Below are positions 1 through 7,118 of a stretch of DNA of 18,146 bases, piece by piece. The notes under the pieces are model-generated. The model made no database searches. It saw only the letters and a list, made by a program, of their open reading frames with translations, and was not told where the DNA came from. The stretch is taken from the NCBI GenBank assembly GCA_902783535.1, contig CACZRJ010000108.1:1-18146 (forward strand). The letters are read 5' to 3'. Source of the DNA: an uncultured Ruminococcus sp. (GTDB lineage Bacteria > Bacillota > Clostridia > Oscillospirales > CAG-382). Made by a program: the position numbers and the translations under genes. Each line of letters opens with the position of its first letter. The stretch's first letter is position 1.

Positions 1-515
1 AGAACCGCTCCGTCCGCGGCTTCCGGGATCGAGAGAAGATATGCGGCAAGCATGTTCTCGCCCTTGCCTGCGGTGAATGACGTGATCCTTTTATTCAGAA
101 ACCTGATCCGGTCGGACAGAAAGACGATATAATTTCTTGCGAAAACCGGGTCAACGCTCAAGAAATGCTCGACCGCTTCTTGCGGGATCATCAGACAGGT
201 GCACGCAGTCATCGCGACAACGGAGGAAAGTTTCCCTTTTCTCATGAATAACTGCGCGACCCCGAATACGCTTCCTGTCTGAAGCAGAGCTCTGGTAACG
301 TCGGATCTTCCCTCCGCGCCGATGACTTTTGCCTTTCCCTTGAGCAGAAAGTACAGCGAAGGATCATCGCCGTTCAACAGTTCGCCCTTCTGAAAAGTGA
401 CCTTTCTTCCGGATGAAACCGCCTTTTGCAGAGCTGATGTATTCGTCCCGAAAAAAAGAGGATGCTTCGCGAGCGAAATGATGATTGCTTCAGGTGATTT
501 GCTTCTTGTATTCAA
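1..515 (-). CDS. Crp/Fnr-family transcriptional regulator (N-terminal part, cut by window edge)
   Basis: This is the first ~171 residues of a regulator whose 3' end lies outside the window. The visible part reads as a cyclic-nucleotide-binding-type beta-roll sensor domain: a KHPLFF start, a YFLLKGKAKV strand, a GSVFGVAQLF turn, then IPQEAVEHFL leading into a long helix with FLSDRIRFLNKR that would form the dimer interface. The winged-helix DNA-binding domain is expected beyond the edge and cannot be seen. I chose the TTG at 515-513 as start because a near-perfect GGAGGTG lies five bases upstream (521-527) and no in-frame ATG fits. A perfect promoter and a palindrome lie just upstream. Such proteins normally sense redox, oxygen, NO or a small molecule; no ligand can be assigned from this part. 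Confidence 0.88.
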   Translation of the reverse strand, partial: MNTRSKSPEAIIISLAKHPLFFGTNTSALQKAVSSGRKVTFQKGELLNGDDPSLYFLLKGKAKVIGAEGRSDVTRALLQTGSVFGVAQLFMRKGKLSSVVAMTACTCLMIPQEAVEHFLSVDPVFARNYIVFLSDRIRFLNKRITSFTAGKGENMLAAYLLSIPEAADGAV

Positions 516-532
516 ATAATCACCTCCATTTT

Positions 533-548
533 TGTAAAATACTTTACA
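533..548. promoter_or_regulatory. Palindromic operator candidate in the Crp/Fnr-type gene leader
   Basis: TGTAAAATACTTTACA has perfect 6-base arms (TGTAAA/TTTACA) around a 4-base centre. It lies just downstream of the predicted transcription start and just upstream of the Shine-Dalgarno, where a bound dimer would block the promoter. Dyads of this size suit Crp/Fnr-type dimers, so autoregulation is a reasonable inference, although the half-sites are neither classic TGTGA nor TTGAT. Confidence 0.45.
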
Positions 549-556
549 CTTTTTGC

Positions 557-585
557 ATTATATCTCGTTGCAGACTGTTTGTCAA
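557..585 (-). promoter_or_regulatory. Sigma-A promoter of the Crp/Fnr-type gene
   Basis: On the minus strand this reads TTGACA (580-585), a 17-base spacer and TATAAT (557-562), a perfect consensus match. Transcription should begin near 550, giving a leader of about 35 bases before the TTG start. Confidence 0.85.
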
Positions 586-610
586 CCGAAACGCATGAAA
601 ATAGCAACTG

Positions 611-638
611 AAAACTCCCGCTTTTTCGGGCGGGAGTT
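611..638 (-). terminator. Intrinsic terminator of the methyltransferase operon
   Basis: A perfect 9-bp stem (AACTCCCGC 613-621 with GCGGGAGTT 630-638) closes an 8-base loop. On the minus strand it is followed by a short T run (AGTTTTC). It sits about 25 bases after the methyltransferase stop and before the Crp/Fnr-type promoter. The U tract is short, so efficiency may be modest. Confidence 0.6.
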
Positions 639-662
639 CATGATATTGCACAAATTGAGCGC

Positions 663-1589
663 CTACTGCATCCAATAGTCCTTCGCGAGGTAGCAAAGGA
701 TCGTTTTTTCCAGCCAGTAGTCATATTCCGCGTCAGGGAGACGGTCCTCGAATCTCTTCAGCCTGAGATACATTTCCTTTCCGTCTCCGACGTCATGCCA
801 GATATCTGCGAATACATAATCAAAATGCCGGTTATCCTGTCGGAGGCGCGAAGCATAATCGAAAGCGTCGGCGCAGACGATCTCGATCTTATCACGATGC
901 GGGAACTGCGGCAGCAGATGCTCGTTGAACAGGCGGATCAGGTCAGGGCTCTTCTCTACGACGGTCACGCGGGAGACGTCGGGCTTTGCGGAAGCCATGA
1001 ATGCGAAGTATCCGAGACCGAGTCCGTAGGTGAGAACGCTTCCGTGCGCACGCTTCACGGCGGGCAGCGTTGTGACCGTCTCGTTCGGAAGCAATGTCAT
1101 CCACTCCCTCCCGTTTTCCAGCACGGCCGGGTACGGATAAGGCTCGGTAAAGAAGCCGAGCTGAGGAAGCATCCTTCCGTCCTCTTCGATGCGAAAGTCG
1201 TCTCTGACGAATGCTTCGCATGCCGGAAGCTCCATCATCTTCATCGAGAACGTTCCGCAGGACGTTTCCGGAAATTTGACCGTGCGGTAATACGGATCCG
1301 ACAGAAACGGGTCCGTATGCATTTCGGAAAACATATTCCTGAGATATCGGTCGGTAAATCTTCTCTCTTCCGCAGTGGTTCCTACGCTGCAGAGCGCCGC
1401 GACGCATTCGGAATACGCGTACGCCCTCGAGACGCCGCAGGAGGAAGAGATCTCATTCAGCTGTTCGAGCGTAACGGATGATGCGAAATAGTTCAGAAAC
1501 AGACTTGCGAGCGCGACCGCGCGCGTATTCGCGAGCCTGATGTGATCTGCCGGTTTCAGGACCGGAGGAAAAGCACTTCCGTCTGTCAT
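663..1589 (-). CDS. Class I SAM-dependent methyltransferase-fold protein, spermidine-synthase-like
   Basis: This is a 308-residue cytoplasmic protein. The C-terminal half carries a Rossmann-type nucleotide-binding core: motif I around residues 185-195 (glycines at 189, 191 and 193), the acidic VVEKSP strand end at about 210-214 that would bind the ribose, CADAFDY at 239-245, and FDYVFADIWHD at 256-266. This order and spacing match the spermidine synthase/methyltransferase superfamily. The first ~150 residues are not recognisable and may form a substrate or partner domain. The start overlaps the stop of the upstream two-TM gene by four bases (ATGA at 1586-1589), so the two are translationally coupled. 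A dedicated polyamine enzyme is unlikely because the N-terminal beta domain of spermidine synthase is not evident. The substrate is unknown. Confidence 0.85.
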   Translation of the reverse strand: MTDGSAFPPVLKPADHIRLANTRAVALASLFLNYFASSVTLEQLNEISSSCGVSRAYAYSECVAALCSVGTTAEERRFTDRYLRNMFSEMHTDPFLSDPYYRTVKFPETSCGTFSMKMMELPACEAFVRDDFRIEEDGRMLPQLGFFTEPYPYPAVLENGREWMTLLPNETVTTLPAVKRAHGSVLTYGLGLGYFAFMASAKPDVSRVTVVEKSPDLIRLFNEHLLPQFPHRDKIEIVCADAFDYASRLRQDNRHFDYVFADIWHDVGDGKEMYLRLKRFEDRLPDAEYDYWLEKTILCYLAKDYWMQ

Positions 1590-2086
1590 TCGTCCCGATC
1601 CCCTTCTTCAGAATCCGATTCCGGAGGCGCGCCTGCGATGTCGCGCATGAAATCGGCATATCTGAGACGCGCGGATTTCATGGGAAAGGCCAGTATGCAC
1701 AGCAGCAGAAGAAAAGCGATGCATCCGGTCACGAGGCCAGCGTTCAGCTTTCCGCCGGCAGCGTTGTGGACAAAAAGGAAGACGTCCAGCCCGAGCATCA
1801 CCGCAAGCAGGATATAATCCAGGACGCTTTTTCCGAAAAAGCCGGTGATCCCGCTTTTTCCGTCCGGTCCGTCTGGGGAGATCTTCCCCCAGAAAACCGT
1901 CGCAAACGGATCAAGCGCACTTCTCGCCTTTCTGACAAGACGCACTTTCCGATCCTTTCTCACGGCCATGAACACATTGTCCATCTCGTCGTCGTTCCCG
2001 GCGAACCGCGAGACCGACGTGCGGTCGTCCCATCGCCGGCAAAGCGTTTCACTGTCAAAAGGGCTTTCGATTGTCAGTCGGAACAT
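1586..2086 (-). CDS. Uncharacterised two-TM membrane protein
   Basis: This is a 166-residue protein I do not recognise. The N-terminal ~85 residues are soluble and rich in Arg, Asp and Lys. Two hydrophobic helices follow at about 88-107 and 116-134, then a short tail ending in a very acidic stretch of Ser, Glu and Asp. Both hydrophilic ends are probably cytoplasmic, with a short external loop containing GGK. A GGAGG lies 11 bases upstream of the ATG, a little far but the best site. It is the first gene of the operon, and its stop overlaps the methyltransferase start. No catalytic motif is visible. The pairing suggests that it works with, or localises, the methyltransferase-fold protein. Confidence 0.75.
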   Translation of the reverse strand: MFRLTIESPFDSETLCRRWDDRTSVSRFAGNDDEMDNVFMAVRKDRKVRLVRKARSALDPFATVFWGKISPDGPDGKSGITGFFGKSVLDYILLAVMLGLDVFLFVHNAAGGKLNAGLVTGCIAFLLLLCILAFPMKSARLRYADFMRDIAGAPPESDSEEGDRDE

Positions 2087-2127
2087 GAGCGCAGAAGCCT
2101 CCTTTTTTATAGTCCTTACAGACTTCT

Positions 2128-2151
2128 CGGGTCCGTCAGGTTTATGACCCG
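2128..2151 (-). promoter_or_regulatory. Leader hairpin at the predicted 5' end of the two-TM operon mRNA
   Basis: CGGGTC (2128-2133) pairs with GACCCG (2146-2151) across a 12-base loop. It would form at the extreme 5' end of the transcript. It has no T tract and is not a terminator; transcript stabilisation is a possible role. Confidence 0.3.
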
Positions 2152-2158
2152 TGACTAC

Positions 2159-2187
2159 ATATTATCATCAGTTTCTGGAAAAGTCAA
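2159..2187 (-). promoter_or_regulatory. Probable promoter of the two-TM/methyltransferase operon
   Basis: On the minus strand TTGACT (2182-2187) is separated by 17 bases from TAATAT (2159-2164). The -35 matches consensus at five of six positions and the -10 at four of six. Transcription would start near 2152, giving a ~65-base leader. Confidence 0.5.
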
Positions 2188-2200
2188 TGCAATCGGTTCG

Positions 2201-2235
2201 TTGACCTTGCATTTTACATTATATTGTGGTAAAGT
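2201..2235 (+). promoter_or_regulatory. Promoter region of the P-type ATPase gene (elements ambiguous)
   Basis: The AT-rich stretch ahead of the ATPase gene contains TTGACC (2201-2206), TTGCAT (2207-2212), TATATT (2220-2225) and an extended -10-like TGGTAAAGT (2227-2235). TTGCAT with a 17-base spacer to TAAAGT is the best-spaced pair. TTGACC has no -10 at proper distance. A promoter is expected here because the gene is divergent from its upstream neighbour, but the exact elements are uncertain. Confidence 0.35.
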
Positions 2236-2266
2236 TAAAGAAGATTAAAATTCAAGAGGCAAGCAA

Positions 2267-5200
2267 ATGTCTGCAATGAAAAGAAAGGCCGATTTTTCGG
2301 AAGCCGACCCCAAACTCGGCTTGACGAAAGAGGAAGTCGCGGCCAGAAAAAAAGCCGGATATTCCAACGAATCGTCCGCACCGAAAACAAAATCCGTCCC
2401 CAGGATCCTGCGGGAGCATTTTTTCACGCTCTTCAACCTGCTGAACGCGGCGATGGCGCTGGTTCTGTTTTTCGTCGGCTCCTACAAGAACATGCTCTTC
2501 ATCGGCGTCGCAGTCGCAAACGTCGCCATCGGCATCTTCCAGGAACTCCGCGCGAAATTTGCGACAGACGCGCTGTCCGTGATCGCTTCTGCGAAAGTCA
2601 GGGCGGTCAGAGACGGTTCAGAAACGGAAATTCCCTTCGAGGAAATCGTTTACGGAGACATCCTCAAGCTGTCCATCGGCAATCAGATCCCGGCGGAATG
2701 CGAGATCATTTCCGGAGAAGTCGAAGTCAACGAGTCCTTTCTGACAGGCGAGGCGGAACCGATCACCAAAAGCGTATCGGATACGATGCTTCCCGGCTCC
2801 TTCATCGTTGCCGGCGAATGCGTATGCAGAGCCAGCGCTGTCGGCAAGGAGAACCTGATCCAGAAACTTCAGGCGGGAACAAAGGAATACAAAAAGAAAA
2901 ATTCTGAGATCATACTCTCTCTGAAAAAGATCATCAACGTCGTCACGGTCCTCGTCGTTCCTTACTTTTTCCTCTTTTACTGGCTGCAGACCGCGCGCGG
3001 CGCGGAAGTGATCCCTGCGATCAACAAGACGATCGCCGCCATGGTCGGCATGATCCCGGAAGGACTGATCCTTCTCGTCTCCAGCATCATGGCGCTGTCG
3101 GTCTACAGACTGTCAAAGCGAAAGATCCTCGTCAAGGAGCTTTACAGCGTCGAGTCGCTCGCAAGAACGGACGTCCTGTGCCTCGACAAGACCGGAACGC
3201 TGACGGACGGAAAACTTTCCGTGAGGGAACTTCGCACATTCGGTCATGCCTCCGAGCAGGAGATCCGGAAGATCCTTCGCGGCTTTACGGTCAGCATGCC
3301 GGAAAACGGCACGCTGAAAGCGGTCCGGGAATACCTTTCCGGCCATCCGGACCGGACGGACGAAGCGCTTCACGTCAAAGCAACCGTTCCCTTTTCGAGC
3401 GCAAGAAAATTCAGCATGTTCATTTCCGATGACGCTTCCTACGTCATGGGCGCGCCAGAATTCGTTCTGCGGCCGGAGGAGGCCGAAATCAAGTCCGCCG
3501 TATCTGAACTGAGCAGGCGGTACCGCGTCGTTGCAATCGCGAAGTCGCCCTCCTGCCGTCCGGATGAAAAATCGATTCCGGAAGAACGTACAACGGTCGG
3601 CTTGCTTATGATCTCGGAATCGCTGCGGCAGAATACCGCTGAAACAATGGATTATTTCCAGCGTCAGGACGTTACGATCAAGGTCATTTCCGGAGACAGT
3701 CCCGCCACAGTTTCCTCGATCGCCCAGTCTGCAGGAATCCGCAACGCGGAAAAATACATCGACATGTCTACCGTCGGTCCCGGCGAGGACTATGCCGCGA
3801 TCGCACGCAATTATGCCGTCTTCGGACGCGTTTCTCCGGTCCAGAAAAAGCAGCTCGTTCAGGGACTGAAATCTTCCGGCCACACGGTCGGCATGACGGG
3901 CGACGGCGTGAACGACGTTCTCGCTCTGCGCGAAGCAGATGTCGCGATCGCAGTAAACGACGGCTCGGAGGCGGCAAGAAACGTCGCGGACATGATCATG
4001 ATGAATTCGGACTATGCCTCTTTGCCGGACGTCGTTATGGAGGGAAGGAACGCGATCAACAACCTCGAACGGTCCGCGTCCCTCTTCCTCGTGAAAACGA
4101 TCTATTCGATCATCCTCGGAATCGCTTTCCTGTTCTTTTCGGAAAACTATCCCTTTGTCCCGATCCAGATGACTCTGATCAACGCGCTGACCGTTGCGTT
4201 TCCGTCTCTGGTCCTGTCCCTCATGAGATCGCGCGAGCGGATCCACGGAAACTTTCTTCAAAACGCTCTGCTGAAAGCGCTCCCTACCGGCGCCGCTGTC
4301 GTCACTGCGGTCGTCTTCCTGACCAAGTACGGAAACGCGTTCGGCATCCCTTCCAAGACCATTTCGATGTTCTGCGCGGCCTCCGTTGCCGCATGCACCC
4401 TGTTCGGCATCTTCTGGGTCGCAAAGCCGATGAACTGGAAAAAATCGGTCCTGCTGGCCGTATCCGCAGCAGGGTACGCGTTCGCAGTTATTCTGTTCCC
4501 CGGATTCTTTGAGATGAACGGTGAATGGGCGTATGCCTTCCCTGCGCTGCTTTATTCGACGCTTGCCGCCGGATCCGCCTTCGCACTGATCGCCTGCATC
4601 ATACATTTTTACAGGCGCAGCAAGGCGCGGTCCCTTGCAGGAAGATTCGGGAAAACGATGACGCTCTTCTTCCGGACTCTCAGGAAGCACAGAATCGGTT
4701 CCTGCTCCGCAGACTCGTCCTTCTTCATGCTGCTTTCCTTTGTGCCGATGCTGATCCTTCTGCTTTCCCTGACGTCTTTCTTTTCCGTTTCTGCAGACGC
4801 ATTCATGGAGACCTTCGTCAAACTCGCGCCGTCCGTCGTCGGAACGATGTTCGAGCGGATCGTCCGGGACATCGTCGGCAACGCGCAGATCATGATGACG
4901 CCGCTGTCCGCGATCATCGTGCTCTGGGCGGCGTCCAGGTCCGTCTATTCCATGATCCGCGGCCTGAATACCATTTACGGACTCGAGGAAACGAGACCGA
5001 TCTACAAGGTACGCACGATGTCCATTCTGTTCACCGTCGCTTATACGTTCGTTCTCGTCGTCACCCTGATCATCCTCGTATTCAGCTCCACGATATCCGA
5101 AGCGCTTTCCGAGCATCTGCCGATCCTGTCCGGACTCTTTGCCGTTCTGTCGAATCTGAAGATGATCTTCGGCATCCTTTATCTCTCGCTGTTTTTCTGC

Positions 5201-5527
5201 TTTCTGTATCTTCTGCTCCCGAACCGCAAAGGCAGGTTCGCCGATCAGATCCCCGGCGCGCTTCTTGCCGCCGCGGGCTGGTCTCTGTTCTCGCTCCTGT
5301 TCTCGTATTTCGTCGATCATTTTTCAAACTATGCGAACATCTACGGAAGTCTGACCGCGATCGTCGTTTTCATGCTTTGGACATACTCCTGCCTGTACAT
5401 CCTTTTCATCGGCGCCGAATTCAATCTGCTCATGAAGAAAAAGCGCCGGGAATGGAACCTGCGGAAGCGCTTCACTGCCCTTCTCGGAAAACTGGAAGAA
5501 AGGCTGAACGCAAAAAAGGAACCGTAA
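2267..5527 (+). CDS. Fusion protein: CtpE/MgtA-like P-type cation ATPase joined to a C-terminal YihY/BrkB membrane domain
   Basis: This is a 1086-residue inner-membrane protein. Residues ~1-785 form a complete P-type ATPase: actuator-domain T160-G161-E162, M4 PEGL at 264-267, phosphorylated Asp at 307 in DKTGTLT, a nucleotide-binding region with GAPE (the Lys of the usual KGAP motif is Met394), SGDSP, the hinge TGDGVND at 544-550, and C-terminal helices including NALTVAFPSLVLSL. There is no heavy-metal N-terminal domain; the M4 and M6 helices resemble the CtpE calcium/cation group more than the K or heavy-metal pumps. Residues ~798-1075 match the YihY/BrkB (UPF0761) family, starting with the conserved FFMLLSFVPMLILLL helix and continuing with RSVYSMIRGLN, LYLLLPN and the YGSLTAIVVFMLWTYSCLYILFIGAEFN block. 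Each half is about the length of its stand-alone family. The ATG follows AGAGG. Substrate and direction are not proven. It is monocistronic or loosely linked to the next operon, with no terminator between them. Confidence 0.92.
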   Translation: MSAMKRKADFSEADPKLGLTKEEVAARKKAGYSNESSAPKTKSVPRILREHFFTLFNLLNAAMALVLFFVGSYKNMLFIGVAVANVAIGIFQELRAKFATDALSVIASAKVRAVRDGSETEIPFEEIVYGDILKLSIGNQIPAECEIISGEVEVNESFLTGEAEPITKSVSDTMLPGSFIVAGECVCRASAVGKENLIQKLQAGTKEYKKKNSEIILSLKKIINVVTVLVVPYFFLFYWLQTARGAEVIPAINKTIAAMVGMIPEGLILLVSSIMALSVYRLSKRKILVKELYSVESLARTDVLCLDKTGTLTDGKLSVRELRTFGHASEQEIRKILRGFTVSMPENGTLKAVREYLSGHPDRTDEALHVKATVPFSSARKFSMFISDDASYVMGAPEFVLRPEEAEIKSAVSELSRRYRVVAIAKSPSCRPDEKSIPEERTTVGLLMISESLRQNTAETMDYFQRQDVTIKVISGDSPATVSSIAQSAGIRNAEKYIDMSTVGPGEDYAAIARNYAVFGRVSPVQKKQLVQGLKSSGHTVGMTGDGVNDVLALREADVAIAVNDGSEAARNVADMIMMNSDYASLPDVVMEGRNAINNLERSASLFLVKTIYSIILGIAFLFFSENYPFVPIQMTLINALTVAFPSLVLSLMRSRERIHGNFLQNALLKALPTGAAVVTAVVFLTKYGNAFGIPSKTISMFCAASVAACTLFGIFWVAKPMNWKKSVLLAVSAAGYAFAVILFPGFFEMNGEWAYAFPALLYSTLAAGSAFALIACIIHFYRRSKARSLAGRFGKTMTLFFRTLRKHRIGSCSADSSFFMLLSFVPMLILLLSLTSFFSVSADAFMETFVKLAPSVVGTMFERIVRDIVGNAQIMMTPLSAIIVLWAASRSVYSMIRGLNTIYGLEETRPIYKVRTMSILFTVAYTFVLVVTLIILVFSSTISEALSEHLPILSGLFAVLSNLKMIFGILYLSLFFCFLYLLLPNRKGRFADQIPGALLAAAGWSLFSLLFSYFVDHFSNYANIYGSLTAIVVFMLWTYSCLYILFIGAEFNLLMKKKRREWNLRKRFTALLGKLEERLNAKKEP

Positions 5528-5541
5528 TCCGTTTGTTTCCA

Positions 5542-5570
5542 TTGACAGTTTATCCCAACGCGTGTATAAT
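5542..5570 (+). promoter_or_regulatory. Sigma-A promoter of the MBOAT-ACP operon
   Basis: TTGACA (5542-5547), a 17-base spacer and TATAAT (5565-5570) match the consensus perfectly. It begins only 15 bases after the ATPase-YihY stop. The predicted start near 5577 gives a ~60-base leader. A strong constitutive promoter is implied unless repressed. Confidence 0.85.
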
Positions 5571-5574
5571 CGTA

Positions 5575-5595
5575 TCAATATCTAGTATTCAATAT
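5575..5595 (+). repeat. Short direct repeat at the transcription start of the MBOAT operon
   Basis: TCAATAT occurs at 5575-5581 and again at 5589-5595, a 14-base period, covering the predicted +1 region. Direct repeats here could be a regulator site, but the stretch is AT-rich and chance is possible. Confidence 0.3.
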
Positions 5596-5598
5596 ATG

Positions 5599-5618
5599 CG
5601 GACGGCACAATCCGTCCG
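5599..5618 (+). promoter_or_regulatory. Leader hairpin of the MBOAT operon
   Basis: CGGACGG (5599-5605) and CCGTCCG (5612-5618) form a perfect 7-bp stem with a 6-base loop, seven bases ahead of the GGAG ribosome binding site. No T run follows, so it is not a terminator. It may stabilise the mRNA or tune access to the start codon. Confidence 0.45.
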
Positions 5619-5636
5619 AAACTTCGGAGAAACATT

Positions 5637-7100
5637 ATGAATTTTGCCAATCTGCTGTTCCTGTATGTCTTCTTCCCGCTGTGCCTCATATGCTACTTCC
5701 TGACGAAGAAAGTCAAGTACAGGAACTGGGTCCTGATTGTTTTCTCTCTGATCTTCTATGCGTGGGGCGAGCCGGTGAAGCTGATCCTTCTCCTGCTGGC
5801 GACGCTAGTGAATTTCATGCTTGCGCGTTCCATCGACGCGAACCGCGGAAACGGACTGGCGAAGTTGTCCCTCGTGATCGCGCTGATCTACGACATCGGG
5901 ATGCTTTTCGTATTCAAGTACACGGATTTCGTCATCGAGAACCTGAACGGTCTGTTCGGCGCCGCCATACCGGCGACGCACGTCAAGCTTCCGCTCGGGA
6001 TCAGTTTCTATACGTTCCAGATCCTTTCGTACATCATCGATGTCTACTGGGAAAAGGTCCCGGTTCAGAAGAATTATCCGAAACTGCTCCTGTATATTTC
6101 ACTGTTCCCGCAGCTTGTCGCAGGCCCGATCGTCCGCTACTCCACGATCCGCGAAGAGATCGACATGCGGACGACGTCTCTCAAGGATCTTTCGGAAGGA
6201 CTCCGGCGCGTCCTCGTCGGACTTGGAAAAAAAGTCATCCTCGCAAACACGCTGAGCGTTCTCGCGAACCAGTATCTGTCGACGACGATGCAGACGAGTT
6301 CCGTCGTCGCGACCTGGATCGGCGTCATCTCCTATTCCCTGCAGGTCTACTACGACTTTTCCGGATATTCTGACATGGCCATCGGCATGGGCCGCGTATT
6401 CGGGTTCCACTTCGACGAAAACTTCAACTACCCGTTCGTATGCAGGTCCATCCAGGAGTTCTGGCAGCGCTGGCACATTTCTCTTGGTTCTTTCTTCAGA
6501 GACTATCTCCTCTACGTTCCGATCTTCGGAAAACGCCGCCAGTGGCTGTCTCTCTTCCTCGTCTGGTTCACGACCGGTCTGTGGCACGGCGCCAGCTGGA
6601 ACTTCATTTTCTGGGGTCTCTATTTCGGACTGTTCATCTTCATAGAGCAGAAGATCGGAAGAAAGAAACTCAAAAAAGTGCCCGATGTTGTGATGCACAT
6701 CTACAACAAGTTCGTCATCATCATCGGTTTCGGCATCTTCTATTACGGAGACAGCAAAAGCATCGGTTCCTTCTTCTCCCAGATGGGCAGATATTTCGGA
6801 AATCTCTTCGGGTTCACCGGAAACGGCTTCCTTCGCGTGGATGAGCTGACCGTCGGAACATACAACAAGGTCCTGAACGAAACGGTATACTTCACGAGAT
6901 ACCTCTGGATCTTCCTGATCGCCGTCATCGTCAGTTTCCCGATCCTTCCGAAGATCAAGTCCTTTCTTGAAAAGAAAAGTGTTGCCGTCCGCTCCGCCGC
7001 CGAGATCGTTTCCGGCGTCCTGTGCGTCGGGCTGCTCATTCTGAGCACGATCCTGCTCATCGCTTCCAAAAACAACCCGTTCCTGTATTTCAGATTCTGA
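5637..7100 (+). CDS. MBOAT-family O-acyltransferase, AlgI/DltB-like
   Basis: This is a 487-residue polytopic membrane protein that fits the AlgI/DltB branch of the MBOAT superfamily in length and motifs. Helices begin at the N-terminus (YVFFPLCLICYFL) and continue to the C-terminus. The family core is intact: LGISFYTFQILSYIIDVY at ~120-137, FPQLVAGPIVRY, YYDFSGYSDMAIG, FWQRWHISL with His280, and GLWHGASWNFIFWG with the putative catalytic His317. In the known systems this protein passes an acyl group from a cytoplasmic donor across the membrane to an external acceptor, either acetyl (alginate, cellulose, peptidoglycan) or D-alanyl from DltC. It is the first gene of a five-gene operon that includes its own carrier protein, so a carrier-bound acyl donor, as in Dlt, is the likely substrate. 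GGAG precedes the ATG by a good distance. Confidence 0.95.
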   Translation: MNFANLLFLYVFFPLCLICYFLTKKVKYRNWVLIVFSLIFYAWGEPVKLILLLLATLVNFMLARSIDANRGNGLAKLSLVIALIYDIGMLFVFKYTDFVIENLNGLFGAAIPATHVKLPLGISFYTFQILSYIIDVYWEKVPVQKNYPKLLLYISLFPQLVAGPIVRYSTIREEIDMRTTSLKDLSEGLRRVLVGLGKKVILANTLSVLANQYLSTTMQTSSVVATWIGVISYSLQVYYDFSGYSDMAIGMGRVFGFHFDENFNYPFVCRSIQEFWQRWHISLGSFFRDYLLYVPIFGKRRQWLSLFLVWFTTGLWHGASWNFIFWGLYFGLFIFIEQKIGRKKLKKVPDVVMHIYNKFVIIIGFGIFYYGDSKSIGSFFSQMGRYFGNLFGFTGNGFLRVDELTVGTYNKVLNETVYFTRYLWIFLIAVIVSFPILPKIKSFLEKKSVAVRSAAEIVSGVLCVGLLILSTILLIASKNNPFLYFRF

Positions 7101-7118
7101 GAAAGGAGAGGAACTGTT

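Noticed and set aside
663..1589. Assignment as spermidine synthase (speE)
   Set aside because: The Rossmann core is similar, but the N-terminal half does not read as the speE beta domain and no polyamine genes are nearby, so a general methyltransferase-fold label is safer.
2218..2223. Perfect TATAAT on the minus strand upstream of the two-TM operon
   Set aside because: No acceptable -35 hexamer lies 16-18 bases upstream; the TTGACT/TAATAT pair nearer the gene is better spaced.
3113..5320. 735-codon open frame on the minus strand
   Set aside because: It lies wholly antisense to the ATPase-YihY gene; its translation is Arg/Asp/Gln/Glu-rich without motifs or hydrophobic core, as expected from GC-rich third codon positions.
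4525..5640. 371-codon plus-strand frame over the YihY part
   Set aside because: It is the +1 shadow of the fusion gene, Arg-rich and without family motifs; the frame encoding conserved YihY blocks is the real one.
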